Of a stretch of DNA of 64,000 bases, positions 20,453 through 32,484 are shown piece after piece. Both the position numbers and the translations under genes were made by a program. The DNA is from Falciphora oryzae (lineage: Eukaryota > Ascomycota > Sordariomycetes > Magnaporthales > Magnaporthaceae), in the NCBI GenBank assembly GCA_000733355.1, contig JNVV01000006.1, positions 999,803-1,063,802 of the forward strand. The letters are read 5' to 3'. The notes below the pieces were generated by a model, which did no database searches, was not told where the DNA came from, and saw only the letters and a program-made list of their open reading frames with translations. The first letter of the stretch is position 1. Each line of letters starts with the position of its first letter.

Positions 20453-22378
20453 ACCCCCGGTGACGGCATCCCTCCGCGGGAGTGCGAAAAGAAGGGTATG
20501 TAAAAAGAATCAGAAGTCAGTGCATGTCTCGCAAGTCCGATTATTCTAATGCGTTTCCATATCAAAGCAAGACACAATTCGCTCGATAAGGGTGAAACCA
20601 AACAAAAGATTTGTTGCTTCGTCGTATCATTCCTTGCCCCGTTTTGCTGTTCCTCCTTTTACCCTCCTTCCCTTGACTTGTTTATTCCTGTGCTGTACTT
20701 TCCTCTTTTCTTCACTCTTTTACGGTCGGTGTGTTGGTATTGAGGGCTCCGAGCGAGCTCTGCCGTGGCCTGAGCCTCTGTTAGTCCGACAGTGCATGTA
20801 ATTCATAAGGGAGCACCGAGTAATAATTAGGCGACACGATGTCTGGCGTATGCTTCGGGGGGCCAGCCTGATGGGTGTCTAGAACAGGGCATATTCAGGG
20901 GGTAAAATGGAAGGGGTTCCGTTGAATATCACCATATGGGTGCCACACCATTGGCCGCATGCTACCGTTCGCTGTGCAACAACTGGCCCAATCATTCACT
21001 TTCATGCTGTCAGTTCTATCCAGGCTACTGAGAATACAGGCGCATTGCAAAACAGAGGATGTCGTTTTCCTGATTACTAGCTTTTTGTCTTTATTTAAGT
21101 AGAGTAGGTATAGTTTTACAAGTGCCCGCGAACCAAACGTTTTTGTCTTTCCGGATTTTGCAATATGGACGAAAAAATATCGCAGATGGTGGTGTTTTGG
21201 ATGATCTAGCAAAAACCATGGATAGACCGACCCGTCCCTCAAGCCTTTTTTGTGATGCAGATGTCGTTTTTCCCCATCCGTGGTCGAGATGCAACGATGA
21301 CGTCGGTGAAAAACGAGAAGATGGGCGGGGCTGTGGGACACAGAGAAAAAGAAGAACGAAAACGAAGTCGTAAAATGAATGAGGAAGATAAGGCTGCGGG
21401 CAAAGGCGAGGTAACGCGTTCGTTCCCTCAAGCCTTTGCAAGATCCCTCCGCCACCCAGATCCTCCCTTGCGAAAAGTCCCAATCTCGAAAAGTCCCGCT
21501 GTAACCCCGGTACCCGGCCGATGGAAAGGAAAGAAAGGAAAGAAAGGAAAGAGAATGAAACAAGACAAATATCGCTGCAACGAAAGGGTTGTCGCGGGAG
21601 GGGGCAAGCGAGAGGGGGAAATGTAGCCACGGCTCCTCCCGACTTATGCCTCGTCCAGCCCAACATCCCATGGACCGCTCGCTTTCCGAGTCGGACATAT
21701 CGAGACGAAATTTTGGCCGTTCCCTCCCATATGGACAGCACCTGTCGGCAAGACGAGGCCACCAAACACGGGCTGACTGGTCGTGACTCTTCTGAAAAGA
21801 TGCATCAGTCCTCCCCGTCCCCCGATCGCCTCGAATGGCCACAGAACGCCATTTTATATCATCAGCCATAGAGTTCGAGCATAACAACCATCCCTTCTCT
21901 CGTTGCCCTCGTGAAAAAAAAAGAGAAGAAAAAAATTCCGACAAAAAATGCGTGCGCCAGAAGGTGCGCGAGGATCCACGAGGTAGGTCCGTCTAAGAAA
22001 GCTGCTGCAAGATGCCAAACTGTTGGCTTTCAAGATCTTGGAAAAGACAGCTCAACAGGCAAATGGCAAAGTAGCCTGGTTGTGACGCCCAGGCAGAACT
22101 TGGCGTAATGATAAGTGATAACTCGAACAGCTCGGTAGTCAAAAGCCAGCCCACTTGACTTTGCCTGTCTGGGTATGCGAGAAGGGGGTACAATCGAGTG
22201 CGCCGCGCTTGCCCATGAACATGCCACAAGCAGATGCAATCTTGGGGTTTAGTTTTTTTGTTGCTTTTTTCTTCTTTTTTTGTTGTTGACAATAGAGCGC
22301 CTGCCATCCCTTGCGGTAATGGACCAGATCTCTCCCCCAGTCAAGGGGCGATTTGAGTTGTACAATGTCGTACACAGT
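20453..22378. other. Convergent intergenic region, 1.9 kb
   Basis: Between two facing stop codons. It contains a 349-codon open minus-strand frame (20895-21944) without domain character, which I do not believe is a gene. Otherwise T-rich 3' UTR-like sequence at 20590-20730. Confidence 0.5.
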
Positions 22379-25300
22379 CTAGGCGTGCGCCTCGCCGTTG
22401 GGTAGGCTGGGGAGTGAATCCACAATGCTCTTAGCTTGCTGGTAGTGGGCGTCGAAATCCTCGGGATACGCGCGGCTGCTGTTGAATAGTGCCTCGTAAA
22501 AGGCAAGCAGATAGCGCAGACCGGCAGCATTGGCAGGCTGCTTGGTGCCGTCTTCGATCGCAAGCTGGCGGAATTCGCTATACAGCTTGACATTGAATGT
22601 GTTGGAGAGCAGGTCAAGCCAGAACTTGTAGAGGTTGTGCATTTCCTGCGGCGTCTCTCCCGGGGCGGCGTCCTGGCGTTGGCCGAGGGCCTTCTGATGG
22701 AAGTCTGCGTAGTTGGAGCTGTCCGACTGAGCGGGGCGATCGGCTTCAGCGGTTTCCGAGGAGCTGGCGATGACGTCAGTAACCAAACAGACCAGTTAAA
22801 CCAGGGTGGTATCCGGATCCGGGCGCGATGCTGATTTACCTAGTCGCGGGCGCAGAAGCCCCGTTGGGCAGGTGCTCTGCTGCCGAACCCTCTTCAGGGG
22901 CAGGGGCAGTGCCGTTGGTCGCAGCACAAGGTTTGCTGCTACCATCCAGAATGACCTTCAGCTTCGGGATGTCGGCATCCTGGAAGCGCTGAAAGGCCTC
23001 CAGGCTTGGTCGCTGATGAGAGATGGGAGAAAAGTCGGGAACATTGGCCGACAGTTGAGACTCGCCATTGTAGCGGGGGCCGTTGGTGTAGTCGCCGCCC
23101 ATGACGGCACCATGTGCAAAGTGAACCCCGTTGGCAGCGTACATGGGATGAGCATGCTCGCCTCCGTTCTGATGGAAATCAGGGTGGAAGGCGGTAGGAG
23201 ACGCCGTGTACATGGGGTGGCCGAAGGCGTTACCATACGGCGGCTGACGGTCCAGGTTGTGGTAGACGACGCCGGTTGGGCCATTGTTCTTGCTCTCGTC
23301 GACGCGCTTCTGCATCTCGAAAATGAAGGACGTCATGTCGCGACGCGAGCGGAGGCGCTCGAGGCCGTCCTCGCCGACGACATAGTCGACCTCCTGAGAA
23401 TGAGCACAGGCTGCCTGAATGAAGTCATAGCGGGGTGCAAGCTGCTGGACCCTCTTGAACTGGGCAATCGTCTTGAGCAGCACATATCCCTGGGAGTCCA
23501 TCCTTGCTCGCAGGTAAATGTCCCGAAGCAGATTGTCGGGGCTGAAGTAGTACTCAATCTGCTGCTTCAGGCCTTGGAGGATGTAGTCCTCGCCGCCGTA
23601 GCCGGGGTTGACATACGTAGGCTGGTAGGCCTGGACGGGGAACTCAGGGTTGGACGCGGGGATGGGCAGCGACGGCATCCGGCCGGGACCCGCCCCACCA
23701 TTCTGAAGCCGCTGGCCATTGTGCGAGGGGCCGGTCTGTGCACGAGCCGGAACCCTGCGGTTGCCATTGGCATGACCCGAGAACTGCTGGTACTGGTTTG
23801 CCGTGGGGCTGAAGGGCTGTGAGCTGATTCCACTGCCGCCGCCCATATACCGCTGACCGTTTGGCCCATAGCTGGATTGTTGGTGGTGGCCACCAGCGCC
23901 GTGATTCGCGCCGCCGCGCCCGCGGTACCCACCCCGGCCACGCTCGCTCCGGGCCTCGCGAACAGGGTGGTTGTTGCCATTGTCACCAGCAGGATCGTGC
24001 GACCTGGGCTCTCGCCTGTCGGCAGACTGCCTCCTGCGGTCAACGTGGGGCTGCTCTCCGTTCCCAACCTCGGGGCGTGGGCCGCGGGCTGGCGCCTCTC
24101 CTTTCAGAGGGTACGGCGTGGTACCGTACTCGGCCTTGGGCTTGTCGTTGGCCGACATACCCGGGGTCTTGCGCGGCTCGCGTGCTGACGAATCAGGCCC
24201 GCCACGTTTCGGCATTCCCAGGGTCTGTGATGTCTGGCGAGGATGGGGGCCTGCAGCAGGGGTATCCCTCGGACGCTCGCGAGCCTCGCTCACGGCCTTG
24301 GGAGGGAGTCCCTGCGGGGTCGTGGTATCTTTCTCCACCGGAGAGGCGCTGGTCGGGGGGACATGACCTCCCCTACCGGTGCCGGTCTCGCGGCCTCCCC
24401 GGCCACCGCCGCGGGTGCGCGGCTGCTTGGGATGTGTGAACTGAGTCTCGTAGGTAAATGTTGGTGTGATGGGAACAGCCACCCACTCCTTCTTCGGGCG
24501 TGGCTTGGCAGCTGCACCATCCTCAGGCTTCTCCGGCTTCTCCGACTGTTCGGGCTTCTCGGAGGCCTTCTTCTTGGCCTCATCGGCGGCGGCCAGTTCT
24601 ATGGACGGCCACAGCGCAGCATCCTGAACTGGGGGCGGGTTCTCCGATGCGGATGTCCTCTCATCCTTGCCCTGCATCCTGCTTCCGCGGGGTGCATTTC
24701 TACGGGCGACATTCTCGTTCGCAGGAGTGACACGGGTAGGGTCCGTAGGTTTCCTGGGTGCGCGAGCGTTTGCCGCTGTTGAGGGTGCCTTGTTTCCAGG
24801 CTCGGATGACTCATCCGCCGGAGAGGGCGCTGGCTTCTTGGTCTCGAGTGCCTTGCCCACATCCGCAGGGGTCTCTGCGCCAGCCGTAGCTGGCTTTGCT
24901 GGTGCCACAGCGGCAGGCTTGGCAGTAGCCGCGGCGCGCTCTTCTTTGCGCTGGTGCCAGACGTTCACCGTCGGGATTGGGGCCTCCGAGAGCTCGACCT
25001 TTGGCGGCTCAAACACCTTCAGGTTCTCTTTGGCCTTGTCCTGCTCGCCATCCTTCTCCGAGCCCTTGCCCTTCTTGCCCTTGCGGGGTTTCCTCGAGTC
25101 TGGGGCATCACCAGCCTGCGACGCCACGGTTGAGGAAGCAGCGCCCTTGGAGGGGCCCTGCGACTGGGAGCCGGCTGCAGACGCAGCGTCGTCGCGGGAG
25201 TCCTGGCCGACGGAACCAACGACGGAGCTCAGCTCGGAATCCAAGTTCTTCAGATTCGACAAGTCGGTTGATTCTTGGAGGGCCTTCGAGAGGTCTTGAA

Positions 25301-25520
25301 TGTCCGACGCGTTAGACGATGTAGCCGAAGTGGCGATCGTGTTCGTCGTGGAAGCGTTGTCATCCTTACCCAGAGAGCTATTTGAGGGCGGGGCGGAATT
25401 ATCCGGCTGGGAGGCCGGCGGAGGGACAACCCGCCCACGGGCAGCCTGGGCATACGAGAAGATGGGGGCGGACGCCATGGTGTCGACGGGCACGGCAGGC
25501 TTCGCTACCGTCGTGGCCAT
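22379..25520 (-). CDS. La-motif RNA-binding protein, LARP1/Sro9-like
   Basis: Cytoplasmic RNA-binding protein likely to act in translation control or mRNA stability. Model: complement(22379..22763, 22840..25520), 1021 residues, one 76-bp intron (gtaaat...gccag). The first 640 residues are disordered: Ser/Pro/Ala/Lys-rich, then an RG-rich tract (SERGRGGYRGRGG). The La motif is at about 643-735 (QQIEYYFSPDNLLRDIYL, GYVLLKTIAQFKRVQQL); aromatic and Asp residues of the RNA pocket are kept. No RRM follows. The second exon encodes NLYKFWLDLLSNTFNVKLYS and a helix GLRYLLAFYEALF, resembling part of the DM15 cap-binding region of LARP1. Start at 25520 (MATTVAKP) is a choice; ATG at 25586 and an internal MASAPIFSYAQAARG are alternatives. 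Confidence 0.9.
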
Positions 25521-28500
25521 TAGGGCCGCCTCAGACCAGTTGTCGGGCGGGAGTTCGGGATTTCGCAAACCCCGCGAGATGACCACTTGTGGCTCGGCGC
25601 AAGTGGATACAGACAGGCGCCTCCCCAGTCAATCCGTGTCCGGAGAGGCAGGAAGACGGCTTCCCTACGCAATCAAGACAGCGGTGATGCCTGATCCCGC
25701 AGGGCGAGGAGTTCCGCACGGCAGGGTATCGATGCGGCGCTGGGGTGACGTGTAGCGAGACGCTGCCTGGAGGAGGTTCAAAGAGTGGTTCGCGACAGGA
25801 TGGGCTGAGCGATCCTGGTCGATGACGGCAGGCTCCCGATTCCTGAGTGGTGAGAAATGTTCTCTGTCTTTCGGGAGAGCGGTCGGATGGGCAGTCTCGT
25901 ATGCGATATGCGATATGCGATAGGGCAGTCCTAAGAGCGAGAGAGGCGAGGGCAGAGAGAGTGGGTAGGTGCGAGACAAGGGGAGCCCTCTGCGCCGAGG
26001 GGATGAGTCCGTGGCCCCGCAGGAACGACAGCTGGATGCGGAGCGGGCGGAGAACGACGGCGGCGATGAGGAGGAAATGAGGCCACAGAAGCGCCAATAG
26101 ATGCCACTGGGTGGCAGGTGTCCTCCGTCGTGGGAGGGCGTATGCGGGCGTGTGCGGGCAGGCTCTGCAGCCGAAGAGGGACAGCGGGCGTGCTGCGTCG
26201 AGGGGCGGCACGAGGCGGCACCTAGGTAGGTCCCACGGCGAGGGAGACAAGGAAATCGAGGGCCGAGTCTTTTACTAACAGGCCATAAGTAAAGGATCTC
26301 TCTCCCAGAGGAAACAACAAAAGAAAAAAAAAAGTGCAGTGCAAGTCGTGAGAAAAGCACACACGAGCTGGTTGGTGCACTCCCACAAAAGAAGGTTGCG
26401 AGGGTTTGTGCGGGCAGTAAATTTTTTTTATTTTATTTTTTTTCTGTCGGATTTTTGGCGTACCTTTAATGGAGCCCAGCGTGGGAAAAATGGGCGGGCC
26501 ACTGTAGTGGATGGGTGGTGCAGTGGGTTGATTGAGAAAGCTCTCGGCTGCAGTGGGGAGGTGCGCGAATATAAGTCGGTTATTTGCCCGACCAGGAAGC
26601 ACCAGTCAATTGGAAGTGGATGCTCCCCGCGTGGTACCCCTCGGAGGGCACAAGACAGGAAGAAAAAAGACAGCCACTTTACGGAGGTAGGTTGGCCCCT
26701 AGGTAGGTAAACGGAGGTGGTATGCAACGGCCATCAAACGATGCAACGAATAAAGTTACGAAGTTACCAAATATCGGCTAATAAAGGCGGCCAGGCAGGC
26801 TTTTCCAGGCGGTGGTAACTTCGATCCTCGTTTTCTGCTGCTCTCCTCGGCTAGGTGGGGTTTCTTTGGGCGCGCCGGGTGGTGCGGGTTCTGTAACGGG
26901 CAGGTAGGTCTGGCTGCCCTGATGACGCGGGACAAAAAAAAAAAAAAAAAGAGAAGAAAAATAACAACAATGGCAAAGGGATCCCGAATCCAATAGCCCC
27001 AGCCTCGAGCCGGACCTAGAAGAAGCAGAAAAAATAACCAGGGGCAGGGAGAAAAAAAAAAGTTGATGTCCTCAGCGGGGACACATTGAGACGTGCCGCA
27101 CCGTCACCCCTGTGCTTACGCGGTACGCCGAGTGACTTAGGGCCCTGAGGCAATGCCACACTGCTCCACTTGGGTCGGATCTCCCGCCGTTCCTCGGTTT
27201 GCGGCTCTCGTCGAATCCAGTGGCTGGTCTCGGTCGCCAAACTCGAGGACAGCACCAGGTTGAATCTCAACTCTGATGTCAACACCCGCCAGGACCACCT
27301 AACCGCATGCAATGTTAGGAGTGATCTTGGCGATAGCTAGAAATTTGAGTTAAGAGAAAGCGGCCTGAAGGAGAAGAAGAAGAAGAAGAAGAAAAGATAA
27401 TTAGAGTAACAGGTGACAAAAGAGCAACATGGACGGCCGTGTTTGGCCCCAAACACAACAGGAAGAGCAAGCACTCAATGCACCCTGCGCTGCACTGCAC
27501 ACTGCACATCAAATGGGCATAGCACCGATGGGGCAGAGCAGCGTCAGTCACGGCCCCAGGCAGCTGCACTGAGCTTGTTGAGGGGTCAATTCTGTCCGTT
27601 CGGCATCCAATGCTTTGCCCGTCGACCCATCAAATCCATTCAATTTCTTATTACTGTACCATTTTTCTTTTCTCCCCTCATGCCCTACCCCTCCTCGCGC
27701 CTTCCCCTCCCGGTCGTCAGGCACGCATTTACCACCTATTCAGTTTCCCCCAGGTGCTGTGCCTGAGGCTATGTATGTGGTTGCCCGGCTTCCTGGCTTG
27801 TTGGCTCACCGGCTGGTGCGGGAGACGTACACATTTAACGGAGGCCGCCAGCCGCCATGCCACTGCCACAGGGCTTTTCCGTGTTACACTTTATACACAT
27901 TATCCCCTTGAGTGCCGTTAGGCCCCCAGCTGCTGATCCTTTCCTTCTCGACCAACCACAGATTTCTTCCCAGGATAAATTCCAGGAATTCTTTCCTTTT
28001 CAGGCCACCTGGGCCCAACGGCACTCAAGGGGATATCCAAAAGACGCCAGCGACGGGGCTCTGGAGGGAGGGCCCAAGCCAGGCCAACCGGGGCGGCGCA
28101 GGACGTTTAGGTAATGCGACCAGACCGACTCTGCCCACATGGCTGTGGCTCCCATGCTACGGCACGGGCTGGCTGTTGACGGGCAGAAACTGGCCTAGCG
28201 GAAGCTGCCGCCAGCCCGGTTATGATTGATTATGATTAGGTAGCCGTCGCAGGGCGAGGCGGGCGGTCTTGCTCACACCTCGGTCTGGCGGGACAGGCCT
28301 GTCGGCAGGAAACCCAGAAGGCCAGGCCCCAGCGCGCGCCGAACCATTCACGAGCATGAAAACAGGAGCTCCGAGGTAGGTTTCGGCACGGAGGGGGCTG
28401 GGCCAGCTAACTGTCTTCCTGCATGTTCAAATGTTTAGCCATCCAAGCTCTACTACGGGGGCAAACATACTAGGGAAGGGAAAAAAAAAAAACAAATAAA

Positions 28501-29755
28501 TAAATAAAAAAAAAGCCTGCCGCCCTACCGCGACCCCTCCCCCCGCCTACCTGCCCGTTCCCTCCGCCCAGACTTTTGTGACTCCGCGAACACGACGCGT
28601 ACGTAATGCCGGGTTGGCGCTGGTGGATCGATCCCATAAAATCCCTTCTGCCCGACTGAGAGTGGCACATGTTGTGTGTCAAACCAGCACGTCCATCATC
28701 CAGGTATCTCTACCAGGCCGGTGGGTTTGACAAAACATCCTGGGAAAACAAAGTGCGACCGACGATGCCCTTCCGAGGACGGGATTAGGTACGGACACGC
28801 CGGGCATTTCAAAATTTCGCATGGCCCCGAGTCTGCAGGTGGAGCGCATATCCGTCTCCAAAGGTTCGGTGGTCCCCCGACGAAACTTATTGCTGGGATA
28901 CAACGCCGGCAAATGCCAAAGATAAAAATAAACATAAACGTGTACGTACCAGACGCACAAATGCCTTCCGGCCCGGCCCATGCCAGCCGAGCAAGCTTAG
29001 GGGCGTCCGGCGGCCGACAAACTGTCCCGACTTCAAGACAAGTGTCCATCTGCTGCCGCCCCTGCCTACCAGGTATCCGCATCGGACGGAGAGTCTAGAG
29101 ATATATTTTTGCACTTATCACATAACTACTCTCGTTCGTCTATGCCTTTGTTTTCCGGTTACCCTTCTTTACAGTTCTACAATTCTCTCCTTTATGTCTA
29201 AGTCTATCCCGCTCGTCGGACCTTGGGCAGTCTATCGCTGTCCCACCAAGCCACAACCCCTTATCTTCCCGGGCGTTGGAGGCGGCCACCTTCGCGGGAA
29301 AAGTCATTCGGCCTCTCAGGTGATCGTTGACTAGCTCCTGAACTTACCCAAACAAAAGACTTGTTCTTCTAAGGCTACTTGCGTGCTCATCGTCCAAGGC
29401 ACCATCAAGAGTGTCATCCCTTGCTCTTCTCGAGGCACTACCTGTGATTCTTGCATGCTCGTTTTCGACCCTTACTGGTAAAAGGTATCATTCGCAGCCA
29501 TTGCGCACAGTCCAGGCCATGCATTCGATATATCTCGATTCATACCTGATCCATCCCCGAGCCCACCGACCGGTCAGGGACGTCCTGATGAGATGCACAT
29601 TCGCGGAATATTCATATACATCAGCGTCCTACCCGAGCTCGGCTGAAAGAGTCACCCTATAAAGCCATGTACTTATACAGTTTTCGCCGAAATAGACAGC
29701 AGACAACATCGTGGAGACTACGTAGGAAAACTCCGCCACTCCGCGCAACATGCAG
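25521..29755. other. Intergenic region, 4.2 kb, no gene supported
   Basis: Upstream of the LARP gene and downstream of sft2. Contains CCTAGGTAGG-type motifs at 26221 and about 26699, A tracts near 26935-26950 and 28481, a GAA triplet run near 27374-27392 and a strong inverted repeat at 27901-28035. Pieces of open frame on both strands lack coding character. Confidence 0.5.
27901..28035. repeat. 25-bp inverted repeat with 85-bp loop
   Basis: The left arm at 27901-27925 (TATCCCCTTGAGTGCCGTTA then GGCCC) is the reverse complement of the right arm at 28011-28035 with one mismatch. Pairing stops sharply at the outer end. It could fold as one long hairpin. Possible readings are a small non-autonomous inverted-repeat element or a non-coding RNA hairpin; no flanking target duplication is obvious by eye. 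Confidence 0.7.
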
Positions 29756-31211
29756 CTAGCCCGTCATCCAAGCTGCCGCCCTCTGGGCACCAAATGAGGA
29801 CATCATGCGTAGGCCGCTGGAACCCATGGGGAAGTAGCTGACCAGATACCACACAAGACACACAAGCTGGACGATGGCCGCGAACAAGGTGAGGATCTGA
29901 CTGCGTAGCTACACGAAAGTCATGGTGATTAGTGCCGAGGGCTATATGGAGAAAATAGGTGATCTGGTTAGAGCACAACTTACTCCGATGGCGAAGTAAA
30001 GACTCAGGGCCATGGAGCCAAAGTAGGTCGCGGTGAAAGGTAGTCTCGGCCCAGAAGCAAGATGCTGGACATAGGCCCAAGGGCCCATGATGGCCGCAAA
30101 GGAACAGAGGAAGAATATAGATCCCAGCGTCCATCTGCTCGAGTACCCAAGTTAGCAAGTATGACTCGTGCGTGTGCCAGGCATGTCACATGGGATAAAG
30201 TCGTATCAAGGTGGAAGACAGGCAACGACGATGTCCCCGCGGCCACTGTCGTCAATCTGCACTTGCGTCGGCACTCGGCGGACGCCCTGACGCCAAGAGA
30301 TGGCGGCGGCAATAGAGCCCCGGCTGCCCTTGCATAGCAACAAGCGGAGGCCGAGTGACTTGGACCAGGAAAAAAAGCCGATGAGCACTATAGAAGGCCG
30401 ATCTTTGCATACACGCAGAGCGGGTAGTTGCAGGACGGCGATGCAGGTGGTGGAGAAGTAGTGGCAGACTGGTGCAAGGGGCAGGTCATGGGAGCTTCCG
30501 TAGTGGCGGCACCAATAGGGGGGCGCTCGCGGATGGTACCCTTGGGGCGGTATGGGGACAGATATGCGATAACGGGGAATTAAAAATGCACTGACAAGAG
30601 GACAAACTTGCTCGGCCGCGTGGCGATGAGGGGCCAGAAAAAGATGCAGACGAAGAAGCACACCAGGGCGCCGATGTTGCAGCCGGCAAAGATCAAGAGC
30701 CGGTCCCACCTACTCACTGCTCGGGCAAGAAATCGTATCCGGTCAGTAAAGTTTCTAGATAGTAAATCGTGACCATGGCTGATGCTCAAGGTGGGGGTCA
30801 AGACATCAGGAAGAACAAGATCATGAAACAGGAGCAAGGATGCGCGGTGCCCTTTGCTCATGTGGAAACAGAAACATCGCGCTCGGCTGAGGCGCATGTC
30901 ACAAGGCATGGTCTGCTGCAGGGGAAGTGAGACTGGGGGGAGAATAGGTCAAAGAAAGGCGGGCGGCCTCCATCGACAGTTGACTCACGCGCGAACCAGC
31001 CTTCCTCCTCCTCCCGCCTGGTGGGCGCAGGCAACGGAGCTCCGGCGCCCTCTGTCGTTGGAAGACGCACATGGCCACGGTCGCCGAATGGGTTGAGCGA
31101 CTGAAGCGACGACAGCAGGCCGCTCTGCTGCGAAGTGTTGACAGGTAGGTCTGGTTCGCGGCGCGACCAGCCGAGAGAGCCGAGTGAGTCGCGGAAAGAC
31201 TGTGACGCCAT
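29756..31211 (-). CDS. sft2: Sft2-family Golgi/endosome vesicle-transport membrane protein
   Basis: Tetra-spanning membrane protein of the Got1/Sft2 family that assists fusion of endosome-derived vesicles with the late Golgi. Model: complement(29756..29908, 29984..30134, 30596..30716, 30989..31211), 215 residues, all junctions in frame. Introns have good donors (gtgagt, gtcagt, gtaagt); two are long for this window (272 and 461 bp). The N-terminal cytosolic part reads SFRDSLGSLGW and LSSLQSLNPFG, then EEEEGWFALSRWDRLLIF. Four hydrophobic spans follow, ending with LPFTATYFGSMALSLYFAIG and LVSYFPMGSSGLRMMSSFG, the hallmark of the family. It ends AAAWMTG. A 45-base G-rich run lies about 450 bp upstream of the ATG. 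Confidence 0.93.
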
Positions 31212-31657
31212 CCTGACGGTGCCTCTTGTTTGTCCGCAGTCTCACCCCCTGGTTGTCTTCGTGGCTAGATATGTCGAACGGGATGAGAGATGTGCGACGG
31301 GGAGAGGCGGTTGCAAGCGCGAGATGGATGGATAGTCGTTCAAGGCCGCTGCAGTGTCGTCAGAGGCCGGTCAGGGGTGTCCCGGTGACTGATTCTAACC
31401 CAGGCGAGGGGGGATCTCGGGAGTCGAGGTATGTGTGTGTGCGGAGTCTAGGTCTGCAGGTTTCGGTCGTTGCGGATCGATACGGGTTTGGAAGAGCGGT
31501 GGGTGTCGAAACGGGAAACCGCGACGCGAGCTTCTCTACGACGAGAAGCTCGGAGAGACAGAGCAGATAGACTGTAGGAGGCTAGGTGCCCTCACGGGTT
31601 GCAGGTCGGCTGCCCAAAGGCTACCAGGATCCGGGCAAACCCGCCAGGCTGTGGGTT

Positions 31658-31702
31658 GGGGGGGGGGGGGGGGGGGGCGCGGGGGGGGGGGGGGGGGGGG
31701 GG
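31658..31702. repeat. Poly-G tract interrupted once by CGC
   Basis: Twenty G, then CGC, then twenty-two G on the plus strand, about 450 bp upstream of the sft2 start. Such a run can form G-quadruplex structures. Homopolymer lengths from sequencing are unreliable. Confidence 0.85.
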
Positions 31703-32410
31703 TATGCCAGGAGGATTCGTCCCGAGGTGTGGTACGTTCGAAGTGCGTTGCACTCAACGGCACACACTTGGGCGTGTAGAGGAGAATCACAGTACTGGGT
31801 GTATTGTCGGCAGGCAGGAGCAGCTTGGTTTGACAGCTTGATAGAGTGATAGAATGGAGGTTTGTGATAGATGGTGGTGTCGTGAGGAGGCCGTGTCAAA
31901 GGGTCACGCCCAAGACGCGGTTCCAGGAGGTGTGGGCACGGGCGCACCTGGGCGAGGAAGCTAACGTGATTGGCTTGCGCCACTACCCCACACAACCATC
32001 TGCGCACCTGCGGGTGGGGCAGCCACAAGATCCACCTGAAGCCCCAGCCAGACGGGCAGAGTAAATCGTCAGCGTTTCCTGCTTGGCGCCTGGTGCTTGC
32101 AAGCGCACCACCGTACGCAAGACTTTTGACATCCATCTCACGTAGGTCTGATCGGTAAGTAACGGCCAGGGCAAAGTAACTCTGATGACAACAGGGTCCC
32201 TGGCTGATTGTTTGTGGGGTTCAAAGGCCAATCAAAAAGCCGTCAATTTGTTAGGCTAAAAATGAACCTGCGAGGATCTGCAGACCTGTGGCCAGCCACG
32301 GCGCCCAAACAAAAGCCTGCAGTTCCGATAGCGCTAATTGGAACTTTAGATAGCACCCGAACTTAGGCACCCTGCAGGTTTCCTTTCCCGTGTCCTATTT
32401 TTTTTCCTGC

Positions 32411-32484
32411 TCCTGTATCCTTTCTTATTTCCTGTATCCTTTCCTATTTCCTGTATCCTTTCCTGTTTTTTATATCCTTTCCTC
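32411..32484. repeat. Imperfect 19-20-bp tandem repeat
   Basis: Three to four copies of a unit close to CCTGTATCCTTTCCTATTT, pyrimidine-rich, in non-coding DNA. Confidence 0.8.

Noticed and set aside
20895..21944. 349-codon open frame on the minus strand
   Set aside because: No domain, Phe/Ser/Arg-rich from pyrimidine tracts, spans poly-purine runs, and lies in a 3' intergenic region.
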